48,541 bases of DNA from Chthonomonadaceae bacterium. Lineage in GTDB: Bacteria; Armatimonadota; Chthonomonadetes; Chthonomonadales; Chthonomonadaceae. Position numbers and translations under genes: made by a program. The stretch is from assembly GCA_025352825.1 (NCBI GenBank), contig JANXSG010000153.1:1-48541 (forward strand), given 5' to 3'. Every line of letters starts with the position of its first letter. Positions within the stretch are counted from its first letter, which is position 1. Positions 16,521 to 26,215 of this stretch are shown piece after piece. The notes beneath the pieces are model-generated. The model searched no databases. It was not told where the DNA came from and saw only the letters and a program-made list of their open reading frames with translations.

Positions 16521-17195
16521 TCACACGCATCCTACCATTGCCATTGCAGCATATTCTCGCAATTCACGTGGCACTTTCTTAAAATATCTCCATCGATACC
16601 TGTTCAAGAATTTTGAAATTGCTGCATTATTGATTTCTTTATAATATCCGCACCATTCCCCTAATCCATGCATCCCGCTTTCCTGACAAGCAATCGAATC
16701 CATATTCATGACTTTTTGTATCACATCCAAAAATGCTTCATCAATTGGCACGCTATCTGACCTAAGTGGTTCATGGTAAGCCAGTCCATGAATTGGTATT
16801 ACATCCCACCACATATAGCAGATTGAATTTAGCGGATTCGTTCCGGGCAAATCTGAATGCGCTAGATGAGGAGAACAGCGTTTAGCAAAACACGATTCGA
16901 AAAGAGTCTCCATGCTTTGTATACATTTCAACTTAGACGTTAACGAAACTGGTTCATCGCGGAGCGAGAACATATAATCAGAACAGGAGTTGCTTGCCAA
17001 ATACCATAAGCTCTGATTGACCTGCGCATCCGAAAATGGCAGCAGGATATCTGCTGCGTGTTCGAATAACTGTGTCATGTATTCAACCATGGTGTCTGCA
17101 GTGCAATCCCAATACTCAACATCATCACCCCAATGCCAGGCTGGATCGGTAACGGAGTGGTCGAATATATGAGTAACCCATTTATCAAAAGACAT
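16521..17195 (-). CDS. Uncharacterised protein with CQESGMHGLGEW motif
   Basis: A 224-residue soluble protein that I do not recognise as a named family. It is rich in Trp, His and Cys. The segment SIACQESGMHGLGEW near residues 168-182, followed by a helical KFLNRYRWRYFKKVPRELRE tail, looks like a conserved signature, because invariant His/Gly/Trp residues cluster there. The rest is mostly helical and acidic, so an alpha-helical repeat or scaffold fold is possible. It has no signal peptide and no membrane segment. It is convergent with the Nudix gene (37 bp between stops) and upstream of ligA in reading order reversed, with no evident operon. Confidence 0.65.
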   Translation of the reverse strand: MSFDKWVTHIFDHSVTDPAWHWGDDVEYWDCTADTMVEYMTQLFEHAADILLPFSDAQVNQSLWYLASNSCSDYMFSLRDEPVSLTSKLKCIQSMETLFESCFAKRCSPHLAHSDLPGTNPLNSICYMWWDVIPIHGLAYHEPLRSDSVPIDEAFLDVIQKVMNMDSIACQESGMHGLGEWCGYYKEINNAAISKFLNRYRWRYFKKVPRELREYAAMAMVGCV

Positions 17196-17287
17196 GAATA
17201 AACTTTTCCATACTTACCCAGTTGAGCCGATTCATCAATTTGCAAACAGGAAATCCAAGAAATGTTTGTGATAGCATACGCATACTC

Positions 17288-19330
<2,043 letters not shown>

Positions 19331-19432
19331 TTATTGGGTTTGAAACCATACCAAATCGTCCTGATATTAATAAATTATTTTCAATTGAGCTACTTGCAAA
19401 AAGACACAAAGCAGTTGATACGCTCTCCAGAC

Positions 19433-19466
19433 CCTCACCCCTGACCCCATAGGCGTTAGGTTAAGG
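19433..19466 (+). repeat. IS left terminal inverted repeat
   Basis: Begins CCTCACCCC and contains CCCCATAGGCG and TAGGTTAAGG. It matches the reverse complement of 20783-20816 at 31 of 34 positions; the differences are two bases around 19442-19444 and one at 19456. Confidence 0.8.
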
Positions 19467-19635
19467 GGGTAATCATTCTGTTCTCACTCCCAGTACCGAA
19501 TTATTGCACAATCGAATCATCGCAGGCTGACGTTTTCGTGGGCTGTCCATCAGGCGCATCAGAAACTTCTTACATCGGACTGTTCTCATTGCAGCCTGGC
19601 CTACGACTGCGTTCTATAATGCAATCAACTTTACC

Positions 19636-20742
19636 TTAAACATCGACGGTACACAAATCGTATATCCCGGACGAGGACAATCGTCTTTTATCTTGCGAGA
19701 TTTGGTACCCATAGGGGGAAAGGACGCCGTCCTTATCGGCCAGTTTTTGCATCAATGCAGCCGCTACAAACTTACTTAATATCCACGGTATTGCGGAAGG
19801 ACCTTGCCTGGATTTGAGTTGGTCTAGATTTAATATCGACTTTAAATTCTTAAATTGTAGTTCAATCTGCCATCTGATGCGATATACTTCCGTAGCTTGT
19901 TCGGCGCTTAGCATCTCTTCCGGAGTTGTAGTTATTAACCAGATCACTTTATTTTCTATGGTTCTAGCCGCCATCACCCGAACAGGTATCCAATCGATAG
20001 CGTGCTCTAGTTTCCATGTTTTGTGTGTGGCAGTGATGCGCTTAGGGGGTATTGGTAACAGTAAATTATAAATTATTACCCCGACTTCGGGTATCTCACT
20101 CTCTCGTGAAAGAAGAGATATTACTCTCTTTTGATCATCACAAATGCGGATGGTGTGTGCATTGAGACGTGTAAGTACATAACCCCCAAGCCCTGAAACA
20201 TAGGCAATACCACTTGCCGTACTGTAGGCACGATCACCAACGAGAAGTTCGCTGGGATCTACGGGATGCCTGCTTAGTCCCTCCCCACCAGAGGCGTCAG
20301 TAACATCGACTGAAGTGATGGTTGCCGAGAAAGGATCGAAAACAACGTGGGCGCGATATTCAGTTCCCGTAGCGCCTAGACCAGTGATGACAGTCGCATC
20401 GACGATTCGCAGTCGCATCCCTATTGGAGCAGAGTGGATTGTACTCTGTAATAGTTGTGCTAAGATTAACTTCAGCCATTCGCCAGAAGCAATAAATCGT
20501 TCAAAAAAACTAGGCCCTGATAAAGTCGACAGCCCCGTGTTTGATATTAAGGCGGCCGCATCTTTAAAAGACAGATCATAGGTAACATATAGCAAAAACA
20601 TATGTAAAAGGTAGATGGCATTAGGTACATTTCTGCGTCTCACAAAAACCTTGTAGGCACGAGCGGTTTCATTGATATCCTCCGGAAGTAAGGTCTCAAT
20701 AAATCGCCAATCTTTTTCTTTGGTAAAATTTGTAGTTTTCAT
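19636..20742 (-). CDS. IS4-family transposase
   Basis: A 368-residue DDE transposase. Asp115 lies in VDATVITGLG, Asp170 in LLVGDRAYST and Glu294 in YRIRWQIELQFKNLKS. The last motif fits the IS4 signature Y-(2)-R-(3)-E-(6)-K exactly (Tyr287, Arg290, Glu294, Lys301). A long beta-strand insertion between the second Asp and the Glu is also usual. The ORF is intact from ATG to stop, so the element could still be active. No ribosome site precedes the ATG, and the promoter-like site at 20753-20781 would give an almost leaderless message, consistent with low expression. Confidence 0.92.
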   Translation of the reverse strand: MKTTNFTKEKDWRFIETLLPEDINETARAYKVFVRRRNVPNAIYLLHMFLLYVTYDLSFKDAAALISNTGLSTLSGPSFFERFIASGEWLKLILAQLLQSTIHSAPIGMRLRIVDATVITGLGATGTEYRAHVVFDPFSATITSVDVTDASGGEGLSRHPVDPSELLVGDRAYSTASGIAYVSGLGGYVLTRLNAHTIRICDDQKRVISLLSRESEIPEVGVIIYNLLLPIPPKRITATHKTWKLEHAIDWIPVRVMAARTIENKVIWLITTTPEEMLSAEQATEVYRIRWQIELQFKNLKSILNLDQLKSRQGPSAIPWILSKFVAAALMQKLADKDGVLSPYGYQISQDKRRLSSSGIYDLCTVDV

Positions 20743-20752
20743 ATATAATTAT

Positions 20753-20781
20753 AGAATACTACAAATAATATGATAGGTCAA
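20753..20781 (-). promoter_or_regulatory. Putative transposase promoter
   Basis: On the minus strand TTGACC (20781-20776) is followed after 17 bases by TATTCT (20758-20753), just inside the right inverted repeat. Start of transcription would fall only a few bases before the ATG. Confidence 0.4.
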
Positions 20782-20782
20782 T

Positions 20783-20816
20783 CCTTAACCTAGCGCCTAT
20801 GGGGACGGGGGTGAGG
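20783..20816 (-). repeat. IS right terminal inverted repeat
   Basis: Reads CCTCACCCC...CCCCATAGGCG...TAGGTTAAGG on the minus strand and pairs with 19433-19466 at 31 of 34 positions. Confidence 0.8.
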
Positions 20817-20909
20817 TTGAAAGATTCCCAAACATAGTATATCGTTTTATGAGTAAGCGTCGTTAGGTTCATAACTGGTATTCGCATCTAAAGATTTCAA
20901 GGTACACAT

Positions 20910-21248
20910 ATGAAAAAAGTTGAAGCGATTATCCGCCCCATTAAACTTGATGAAGTAAAAATTGCACTTGGAGAGATCGGTGTTCAGGGAATATCCGTAT
21001 CAGACGTGAGAGGATGCGGTCGATTTGGAAGTCATCGAGAAAGCGTTCGCGGCGTTAGTTATACTATGGAAATGCCCATGAAGGTTAAAATCGATATTGT
21101 AGCCCGCGATGAGGATGTAGATGAAATTGTGGACACCATCGAACTTCATGCACGAACGGGTGAGCCCGGAGATGGTAAGATATTTGTACTGCCCATGCGC
21201 GACGCCATTCGTATCCGCACGGAAGAACGCGGAGATGAGGTGCTATAG
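20910..21248 (+). CDS. glnB: Nitrogen regulatory protein P-II
   Basis: A 112-residue GlnB/GlnK-type protein, the standard length. The N-terminal MKKVEAIIRPIKLDEVKIAL, the T-loop (residues 37-55), the B-loop ARTGEPGDGKIF and the C-terminal IRIRTEERGDE all match the family. P-II trimers sense 2-oxoglutarate and ATP/ADP and control nitrogen uptake and assimilation. Tyr51, the uridylylation site of enterobacterial P-II, is kept, but residue 46 is Val instead of Tyr and the T-loop reads ESVRGVSYTMEMPMK, which is unusual. No amtB or glnA lies next to it. AAGG precedes the ATG by seven bases. The IS4 element ends 93 bp upstream. Confidence 0.93.
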   Translation: MKKVEAIIRPIKLDEVKIALGEIGVQGISVSDVRGCGRFGSHRESVRGVSYTMEMPMKVKIDIVARDEDVDEIVDTIELHARTGEPGDGKIFVLPMRDAIRIRTEERGDEVL

Positions 21249-21420
21249 AAATTAATTTATCTCGTTTCAGCCCTCACCCCCTGATCTGCTGATACTCCAA
21301 GCATAAAACAGTTTCGGCAAGAAAAATTGAAGTTACTTCTCTGCCTGACGATTCTCCATAATCGAATACAGTGTTACTTCACTTTCAAATCGCCGAATCT
21401 GTAGACTAATTGAACTTCAA

Positions 21421-21547
21421 GATAAATTATTAGCCGCAAAAAAGCACAAAAAAACTATCTTGAATTTCTAAGCACAATAAATTGTCCAACAAGTATGTAT
21501 CCAATAGTTATTTTGCGCATTATGTGCTTTTTTGCGGCTATTTTATC
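21421..21547. repeat. 127-bp imperfect palindrome (MITE-like or long hairpin)
   Basis: A perfect 18-bp inverted repeat, TAGCCGCAAAAAAGCACA at 21431-21448 and its complement at 21523-21540, is extended outside by GATAAA/TTTATC and inside by AACTAT/ATAGTT. It lies in the 473-bp AT-rich gap between the P-II and ROK kinase genes. The remainder of the gap holds no convincing gene; a TTG-initiated 64-codon ORF at 21482 runs through the palindrome and is probably spurious. Confidence 0.7.
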
Positions 21548-21647
21548 CTCATTGATATTGGTTATAAATACTTATTAGATTTGAATGCCCGCAAAAATGA
21601 CTTCGATTTGATTATGCTGAACAGTTACATATGGAAATTCTATTCCC

Positions 21648-21677
21648 TTGACTTACGTCATCCTGGCAAGCTATAAT
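21648..21677 (+). promoter_or_regulatory. Sigma-70 promoter of the ROK kinase operon
   Basis: TTGACT at 21648-21653, an 18-base spacer and a perfect TATAAT at 21672-21677. The start codon of the kinase lies 45 bases after the -10 box. Confidence 0.8.
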
Positions 21678-21721
21678 CAGCAAATTATGTGTTAGCAAAA
21701 TTTTTCTAATGGAGGGTATGC

Positions 21722-22750
21722 GTGAGCGAATCGCGAGCAAGAGCCAAGGCCGACGCGCCTTATGTGATAGGGGTAGATTTAGGCGGTACCAATGTGCGGG
21801 CGTCCGTTTTAGACAGTACGGAAAAAATTATTGGCCGTGCGGAAAATACATCCGATGCTAAAGGTGGCATTTCCAAAACGGTTGCTCGCATTGCGGAAGC
21901 GGTTCGTGGAGCGGCATCCGATGCGAAAGTCTCTATGGACGATATCGGCGCCATCGGAATAGCTGTACCCGGGCATATCGATGTTCCCAATGGAATGATT
22001 CGGTGGGCCCCTAATTTTGGTGACTACGCCGATGGTCAGTACACCCCATTTAAAAATGTTCCTCTGCGAGAACTGGTCGAAAAAGAGATCGGTATTGCCA
22101 TGGTGATGGATAATGATGCCAACGTTGCCGCCCTAGGCGAATTCCGTTATGGGGCCGGACGAGGTACACGCCACCTAGTGATGTTTACACTGGGAACTGG
22201 TGTTGGGGGCGGAATTATTATTGAAGGTGAAGTACTTCGCGGAGCAACTGGTGGCGCTGCAGAAGTAGGGCACATTATCATTGCCGATGGGCAGGGTGGG
22301 AGCTTAAACGGGCCGCACGGCCGGCTGGAATCTCTTGCCGGACGAGACCCAATCTGCGAACGCGCCGCGCTCAAACTAGAATCCGGCAGAGACAGCCTTC
22401 TGTGGCGATACGTAACCGGCCCCGACGCTCTCCAGCAGTATCTATCTCCCAAGGCGATTGACGATGCCGCAAATGAAGGGGATGCACTCGCCATAGAAGT
22501 ATTCCGTGAAACAGGCCACTATGTAGGGCTGGGAATTGCGAGCATGGTAAACGTCTTTAACCCGGAAATTGTAGTACTCGGCGGAAAGATTTCTAGATCT
22601 AACACGCTCTTCCAAACAGCCGTTCGTACAGCACGAGCAAGCGCTGTAGGCTCGATAATGGCGGAAGCCAAGATTGTGCCGGCAGAGCTTGGCGATAATG
22701 CTGGCATCATGGGAGCTGCAGAGTTGGCCTGGCGCGAAGCGAAGCGATAA
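21722..22750 (+). CDS. ROK-family glucokinase-like sugar kinase
   Basis: A 342-residue ROK kinase. GVDLGGTNVRASVLD is the ATP phosphate-1 motif. DNDANVAALGEFRYGAGRG holds the catalytic Asp, FTLGTGVGGGII is the phosphate-2 motif and EVGHIIIADG retains the zinc-ligand His. The cysteine cluster (CxCGxxGCxE) that normally follows is replaced by GGSLNGPHGRLES, so the structural zinc site is lost. It probably phosphorylates glucose or a related hexose. The start is GTG with GGAGGG six bases upstream; an ATG four bases earlier is out of frame. It is the first gene of a four-gene operon with a strong promoter. Confidence 0.88.
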   Translation: MSESRARAKADAPYVIGVDLGGTNVRASVLDSTEKIIGRAENTSDAKGGISKTVARIAEAVRGAASDAKVSMDDIGAIGIAVPGHIDVPNGMIRWAPNFGDYADGQYTPFKNVPLRELVEKEIGIAMVMDNDANVAALGEFRYGAGRGTRHLVMFTLGTGVGGGIIIEGEVLRGATGGAAEVGHIIIADGQGGSLNGPHGRLESLAGRDPICERAALKLESGRDSLLWRYVTGPDALQQYLSPKAIDDAANEGDALAIEVFRETGHYVGLGIASMVNVFNPEIVVLGGKISRSNTLFQTAVRTARASAVGSIMAEAKIVPAELGDNAGIMGAAELAWREAKR

Positions 22751-22776
22751 CTAAGGTAGAAAACCCGAGAGAGACT

Positions 22777-23229
22777 ATGCCAATTATTCAGCAGAGTGTA
22801 GTCATCGATGCTCCTATCGATGAAGTTTATAGAGTGGCAAGGGATGTCGAAAGATTTCCGGAGTTCATGGACGATCTTCAGTCTTTAGTAATTGTAGAGC
22901 GAAGCCCGGATAACTTCCGAACAATCACAGCCTGGGTTGGCCTTATCCGAGATTTCAAAATGACCATCAAATGGACTCAAGAAGATCTCTGGGATGATAA
23001 ACTGTATCAAGACGATTTCAAAATGATCCATGGTGATATGGATAAGATGGAAGGCCTCTGGCAGTTCACTTCAGAAACAGCAAACCAGACTCGATTCGAT
23101 TCTACGGTAGACTACGAGTATGATGTCCCACTGATTGGAGCCATGGTAAAAAACCTCATCAAGAAAAAGATGACCGACAATTTGCAGGCTACAATGGATG
23201 CTATAAAAGCAAAGGCGGAGGGTCGGTGA
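22777..23229 (+). CDS. SRPBCC (START-like) domain protein
   Basis: A 150-residue protein consisting of one SRPBCC/polyketide-cyclase fold: QQSVVIDAPIDEVYRVARDV and FPEFMDDLQSLVIVE at the start, alternating strands in the middle and a long C-terminal helix (LIKKKMTDNLQATMDAIKAK). Such proteins bind hydrophobic ligands in a deep cavity, as in COQ10 and bacterial RatA-like proteins. The ligand is unknown. It starts 26 bp after the ROK kinase and its stop overlaps the start of the next gene, so expression is coupled. Confidence 0.85.
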   Translation: MPIIQQSVVIDAPIDEVYRVARDVERFPEFMDDLQSLVIVERSPDNFRTITAWVGLIRDFKMTIKWTQEDLWDDKLYQDDFKMIHGDMDKMEGLWQFTSETANQTRFDSTVDYEYDVPLIGAMVKNLIKKKMTDNLQATMDAIKAKAEGR

Positions 23230-23786
23230 GCAAACCAGAAGTTACTCAAAAAAACGAAGCTGCTCTCTGTATTTTTTCACGATCAAAAGATATCCTTCCG
23301 CTGAAGTTTCTTCAAGAAGCATTAATGGAGATGGGCTATCCCGCAAGCCTCTCCATTAATGCTGCAGGGGACTGCACAGATGAGGAATTAGAATCGACGG
23401 ACTGGGATGCGGTTTTTCTGCGCTGGAAAGAACCAGAGTTGCACGACATCTGTCTCCTGGAATGGGATAATTTAGGCGATTTGGAGCCGGCAAACGATGC
23501 ACGAGCTGCTGCTGCCTTAGTTACTATTGAACATCCTGATGAGGCAGGAAGATGGATTGTGCAAGGGCACCTTGCCGACACGAAAGTGGTCTATTCCTGC
23601 AGCCTTATGCCGCCGTTAGTCGATGATGAAGATCATCCAGGTTGGGAAGCTCTCGATTGCATCCTGCGCGAAGTAGCTGCGAATACCGACGGCATTATCT
23701 ATGGTGGTGAAGACCTGTTTTTCGATGAGGAGGGAGACCCGCTTCTGCAAGACCCAAACGAGCCAGATGACGATAAACAAGCATAG
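23226..23786 (+). CDS. Uncharacterised acidic protein
   Basis: A 186-residue, strongly acidic soluble protein that I do not recognise. It starts with GTG overlapping the stop of the SRPBCC gene by four bases (GTGA), which implies translational coupling. The N-terminal half has an alternating helix-strand pattern (ALCIFSRSKDILPLKFLQEA, WDAVFLRWKE), and the C-terminus is a low-complexity acidic tail (EEGDPLL...NEPDDDKQA). No catalytic motif, signal peptide or membrane helix is seen. The tight coupling suggests it acts with the SRPBCC protein. Confidence 0.75.
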   Translation: MSKPEVTQKNEAALCIFSRSKDILPLKFLQEALMEMGYPASLSINAAGDCTDEELESTDWDAVFLRWKEPELHDICLLEWDNLGDLEPANDARAAAALVTIEHPDEAGRWIVQGHLADTKVVYSCSLMPPLVDDEDHPGWEALDCILREVAANTDGIIYGGEDLFFDEEGDPLLQDPNEPDDDKQA

Positions 23787-23808
23787 ATTTACGGAGCTAA
23801 ATATTTAA

Positions 23809-24693
23809 ATGAGTATTCTGATTGATGAAAACACGCGGGTAGTAGTGCAGGGTATCACTGGAAGAGACGGCGGTTTCCATACTCTGCAGATGATTGAGTA
23901 CGGCACGAAGGTTGTGGCTGGCACTACTCCGGGCAAAGGCGGACAGACTGCACAGGGAGTACCTGTGTATAACACTGTGCGCGAAGCAGTGAAAGAAACT
24001 GGGGCGAATGCGTCTGTCATCTTCGTACCTGCTAAGCTCAATGCGGGAGATGCCATTCTAGAGGCTGTAGATTCAGGAATTCCTCTGGTGATCTGTATCA
24101 CAGAAGGTGTCCCGAATGAAGATATGATAAAAGTGAATGCCATCATCCGTCAGCGGGGCGGAGTACGGCTTATCGGACCGAACTGCCCAGGGCTTATCTC
24201 ACCGGGTAAATCCAAGATAGGTATTATTCCAGGAAGTATTTTTACTCCCGGTCCGGTGGGTCTTGTTTCACGCAGCGGAACACTCACTTACGAAATCGCT
24301 GATGAGCTCACACGTGCTGGGCTGGGGCAGTCTTCCGGAGTGGGAATAGGCGGCGACCCTATGATCGGCACAAAGTTCGTGGATGTACTTCCGATGTTCG
24401 AAGCTGATCCTCAGACGCAGGTGGTGGTAATGGTAGGTGAAATCGGTGGCAGTGATGAAGAGGCTGGCGCAAAGTACATCAAAAGAATGAAGAAACCAGT
24501 AATTGGATTCATATCTGGTCGAACTGCTCCTCCAGGTAAACGTATGGGACATGCAGGTGCGATTATCTCCGGGTCAACCGGTACACCACAGGCCAAGGTA
24601 GCAGCTCTCGAAGCCGCTGGTGTCATCGTGGCAAACACAACACAAGAGATTCCTGAATTGGTGCGTCAGGCAATTAGTCGATCGGGCAGGTGA
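23809..24693 (+). CDS. sucD: Succinyl-CoA ligase, alpha subunit
   Basis: A 294-residue SucD. The CoA-binding Rossmann domain starts [35 protein letters not shown] follows, and the phosphohistidine is His248 in [11 protein letters not shown]. With the beta subunit SucC it converts succinyl-CoA to succinate with nucleotide synthesis in the citric acid cycle. SucC is normally encoded immediately upstream, but here the upstream gene is the acidic unknown protein and no sucC is in the window. The gene is the last of the ROK kinase operon, followed by a stem-loop. Confidence 0.95.
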   Translation: MSILIDENTRVVVQGITGRDGGFHTLQMIEYGTKVVAGTTPGKGGQTAQGVPVYNTVREAVKETGANASVIFVPAKLNAGDAILEAVDSGIPLVICITEGVPNEDMIKVNAIIRQRGGVRLIGPNCPGLISPGKSKIGIIPGSIFTPGPVGLVSRSGTLTYEIADELTRAGLGQSSGVGIGGDPMIGTKFVDVLPMFEADPQTQVVVMVGEIGGSDEEAGAKYIKRMKKPVIGFISGRTAPPGKRMGHAGAIISGSTGTPQAKVAALEAAGVIVANTTQEIPELVRQAISRSGR

Positions 24694-24738
24694 GTTCTTC
24701 GAATATAATTTGAAGTTGAACCAAGCTATTATCTATTC

Positions 24739-24760
24739 GGGGTACGTATCATCGTACCCC
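24739..24760. terminator. Stem-loop between convergent sucD and cysK
   Basis: GGGGTACG at 24739-24746 pairs perfectly with CGTACCCC at 24753-24760 around a six-base loop. It has no T-run on the plus side, so it is a terminator candidate by position rather than by full structure. Confidence 0.5.
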
Positions 24761-24790
24761 CATACTGTGAATTATGTAGTTCTGACTGAC

Positions 24791-25759
24791 CTATACATCT
24801 TCGCGCAAATCTTGGAATAGTATGGTGGATAAGTAACGCTCAGCATTTGATGGTACGATAACGACAATGAGTTTACCCGCGTTCTCGGCTCGCTTGCCGA
24901 CTTGAATGGCGGCAAAAACTGCTCCGCCAGAAGAGATCCCAATGGCGATACCCTCCTCTTTCATTACTCGCCGTGCCATCGCTATAGATTCGTCATTAGT
25001 CACCTGGAACACCTCATCCACGTCAGAAATATCTAGTATGTCGGGAATGAACCCGGCTCCAATTCCCTGTATTTTATGGGGGCCAGATTGCAGCGGTTGT
25101 CCGGCTTTGAATAGGGTGATTACTGGGGAATGAGTCGGTTCTACTCCCACGGTACGGAAGGATGGTTTTCGAGCCTTAATTACATCTGCCACTCCGGTGA
25201 TGGTTCCCCCAGTACCAATTCCTGACACAAGAATATCTACTGTACCATCCGTATCATTCCAAATCTCCTCCGCGGTGGTCCTGCGATGAATCTCGGGATT
25301 GGCAGGGTTCTTGAATTGTTGTGGCATATAGGAGTTATCAGGATCGTTCGCGATAATCTCTTCTGCTGCTGCTATAGCTCCCTTCATTCCCTTAGCGCCC
25401 TCAGTCAGGACAAGTTCTGCTCCATATCCTTTAAGCAGCAGGCGGCGCTCCATGCTCATTGTCTCAGGCATACAGAGAATAAGTCGATATCCCTTTGCCG
25501 CGCACGTGAAGGCTAGCGCAATTCCTGTATTTCCAGAGGTTGGTTCCACGATTGTGGTTTTACCAGGAGTAATTAGTCCTGCTTTTTCAGCAGACTCGAT
25601 CATGTAAACACCGATTCGGTCTTTAACGGAGAGCCCCGGGTTCAAGTATTCCAGTTTAAGAACAATATTTGCCACAACTCCTTCTGCCCGGGCAATTCGG
25701 CCTAACCGAACGAGGGGAGTATTCCCAATTAATTCTGTTGGATTATTAAATATGCGCAA
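24791..25759 (-). CDS. cysK: Cysteine synthase A (O-acetylserine sulfhydrylase)
   Basis: A 322-residue fold-type II PLP enzyme. Pyridoxal phosphate binds Lys46 in [10 protein letters not shown]. The substrate loop is [13 protein letters not shown], the phosphate-binding loop is [11 protein letters not shown], and [10 protein letters not shown] is near the C-terminus. It replaces the acetate of O-acetylserine by sulfide. The ORF extends upstream to an ATG at 25792 without ribosome site. AGGAGA lies six bases before a TTG at 25759, which also gives the standard N-terminus ([18 protein letters not shown]). An out-of-frame ATG lies between them. No cysE is adjacent. Confidence 0.93.
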   Translation of the reverse strand: MRIFNNPTELIGNTPLVRLGRIARAEGVVANIVLKLEYLNPGLSVKDRIGVYMIESAEKAGLITPGKTTIVEPTSGNTGIALAFTCAAKGYRLILCMPETMSMERRLLLKGYGAELVLTEGAKGMKGAIAAAEEIIANDPDNSYMPQQFKNPANPEIHRRTTAEEIWNDTDGTVDILVSGIGTGGTITGVADVIKARKPSFRTVGVEPTHSPVITLFKAGQPLQSGPHKIQGIGAGFIPDILDISDVDEVFQVTNDESIAMARRVMKEEGIAIGISSGGAVFAAIQVGKRAENAGKLIVVIVPSNAERYLSTILFQDLREDV

Positions 25760-25885
25760 TTCATTTCTCCTATTTTTATTCAATACATTCACGAAGTGTT
25801 ACTCACAAATGTAGATGAGATATCATGTAATCATTCTGACCTTTAAGTATGTTCGGACGATGTTATACTATTACTGAGCAGCATG

Positions 25886-26215
25886 AAAGAATCCTGTACA
25901 TAGAATAAAAATCCAATCAACTATATGTCATGCACAGGACTATTCCCAATATGCTTACAAACGGCAGTGTGTCACCTGGAACTGATCTTTGGTCCACCAT
26001 GAAACGGAGTGATTACTGTTCAAGTGGAGTTTATGCGTGAGAGCCGCGGAGGTATCATTACTCTCGAAATGTTGAAAACGATTGACAGGAATGATCGCAG
26101 GCTATATTACAAATCTGGATTTATGTTTACAACGTCAGCTTTACCATCTGGCGTCTTACAACTTGTTATGGTACAATTATCATGATAAAGTACATGAATG
26201 CAGACGAGGTCGTGT
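25886..26215 (-). pseudogene. Decayed second tmRNA-like sequence
   Basis: The interval between cysK and the Rpn-type gene contains no protein gene but aligns to the real tmRNA gene at a constant offset of 1400 bp. From 25925 to about 26060, against 27325 to 27460, I count about 85 identities in 136 positions without a gap, including an exact 11-mer TGTCACCTGGA and GAGTGATT. Weaker similarity extends to AAACATAAA of the tag region and to CGACCT near the 5' end. The 3' acceptor, T-arm and CCA are missing, and the tag frame reads NINPDL then stop, so it should not function as tmRNA. The 5' limit overlaps the ribosome site of the Rpn-type gene. The ends given are approximate. Confidence 0.6.

Larger units (their letters stand above)
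19433..20816 (-). mobile_element. IS4-family insertion sequence
   Basis: A 1384-bp element bounded by inverted repeats at 19433-19466 and 20783-20816 and carrying one DDE transposase gene on the minus strand. Length, single ORF and the Y-R-E-K signature fit IS4. The repeats match at 31 of 34 positions. I could not find a convincing target-site duplication next to either end, so the insertion may be old or the true ends may be a few bases further in. It lies between ligA and the P-II gene and interrupts neither. Confidence 0.85.

Noticed and set aside
19417-20828. Target-site duplication flanking the IS4 element
   Set aside because: I compared flanks for several possible element ends and found no matching direct repeat.
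21482-21676. TTG-initiated 64-codon ORF between glnB and the ROK kinase gene
   Set aside because: It begins inside the 127-bp palindrome, has no ribosome site, and ends on top of the sigma-70 promoter. Composition is AT-driven.
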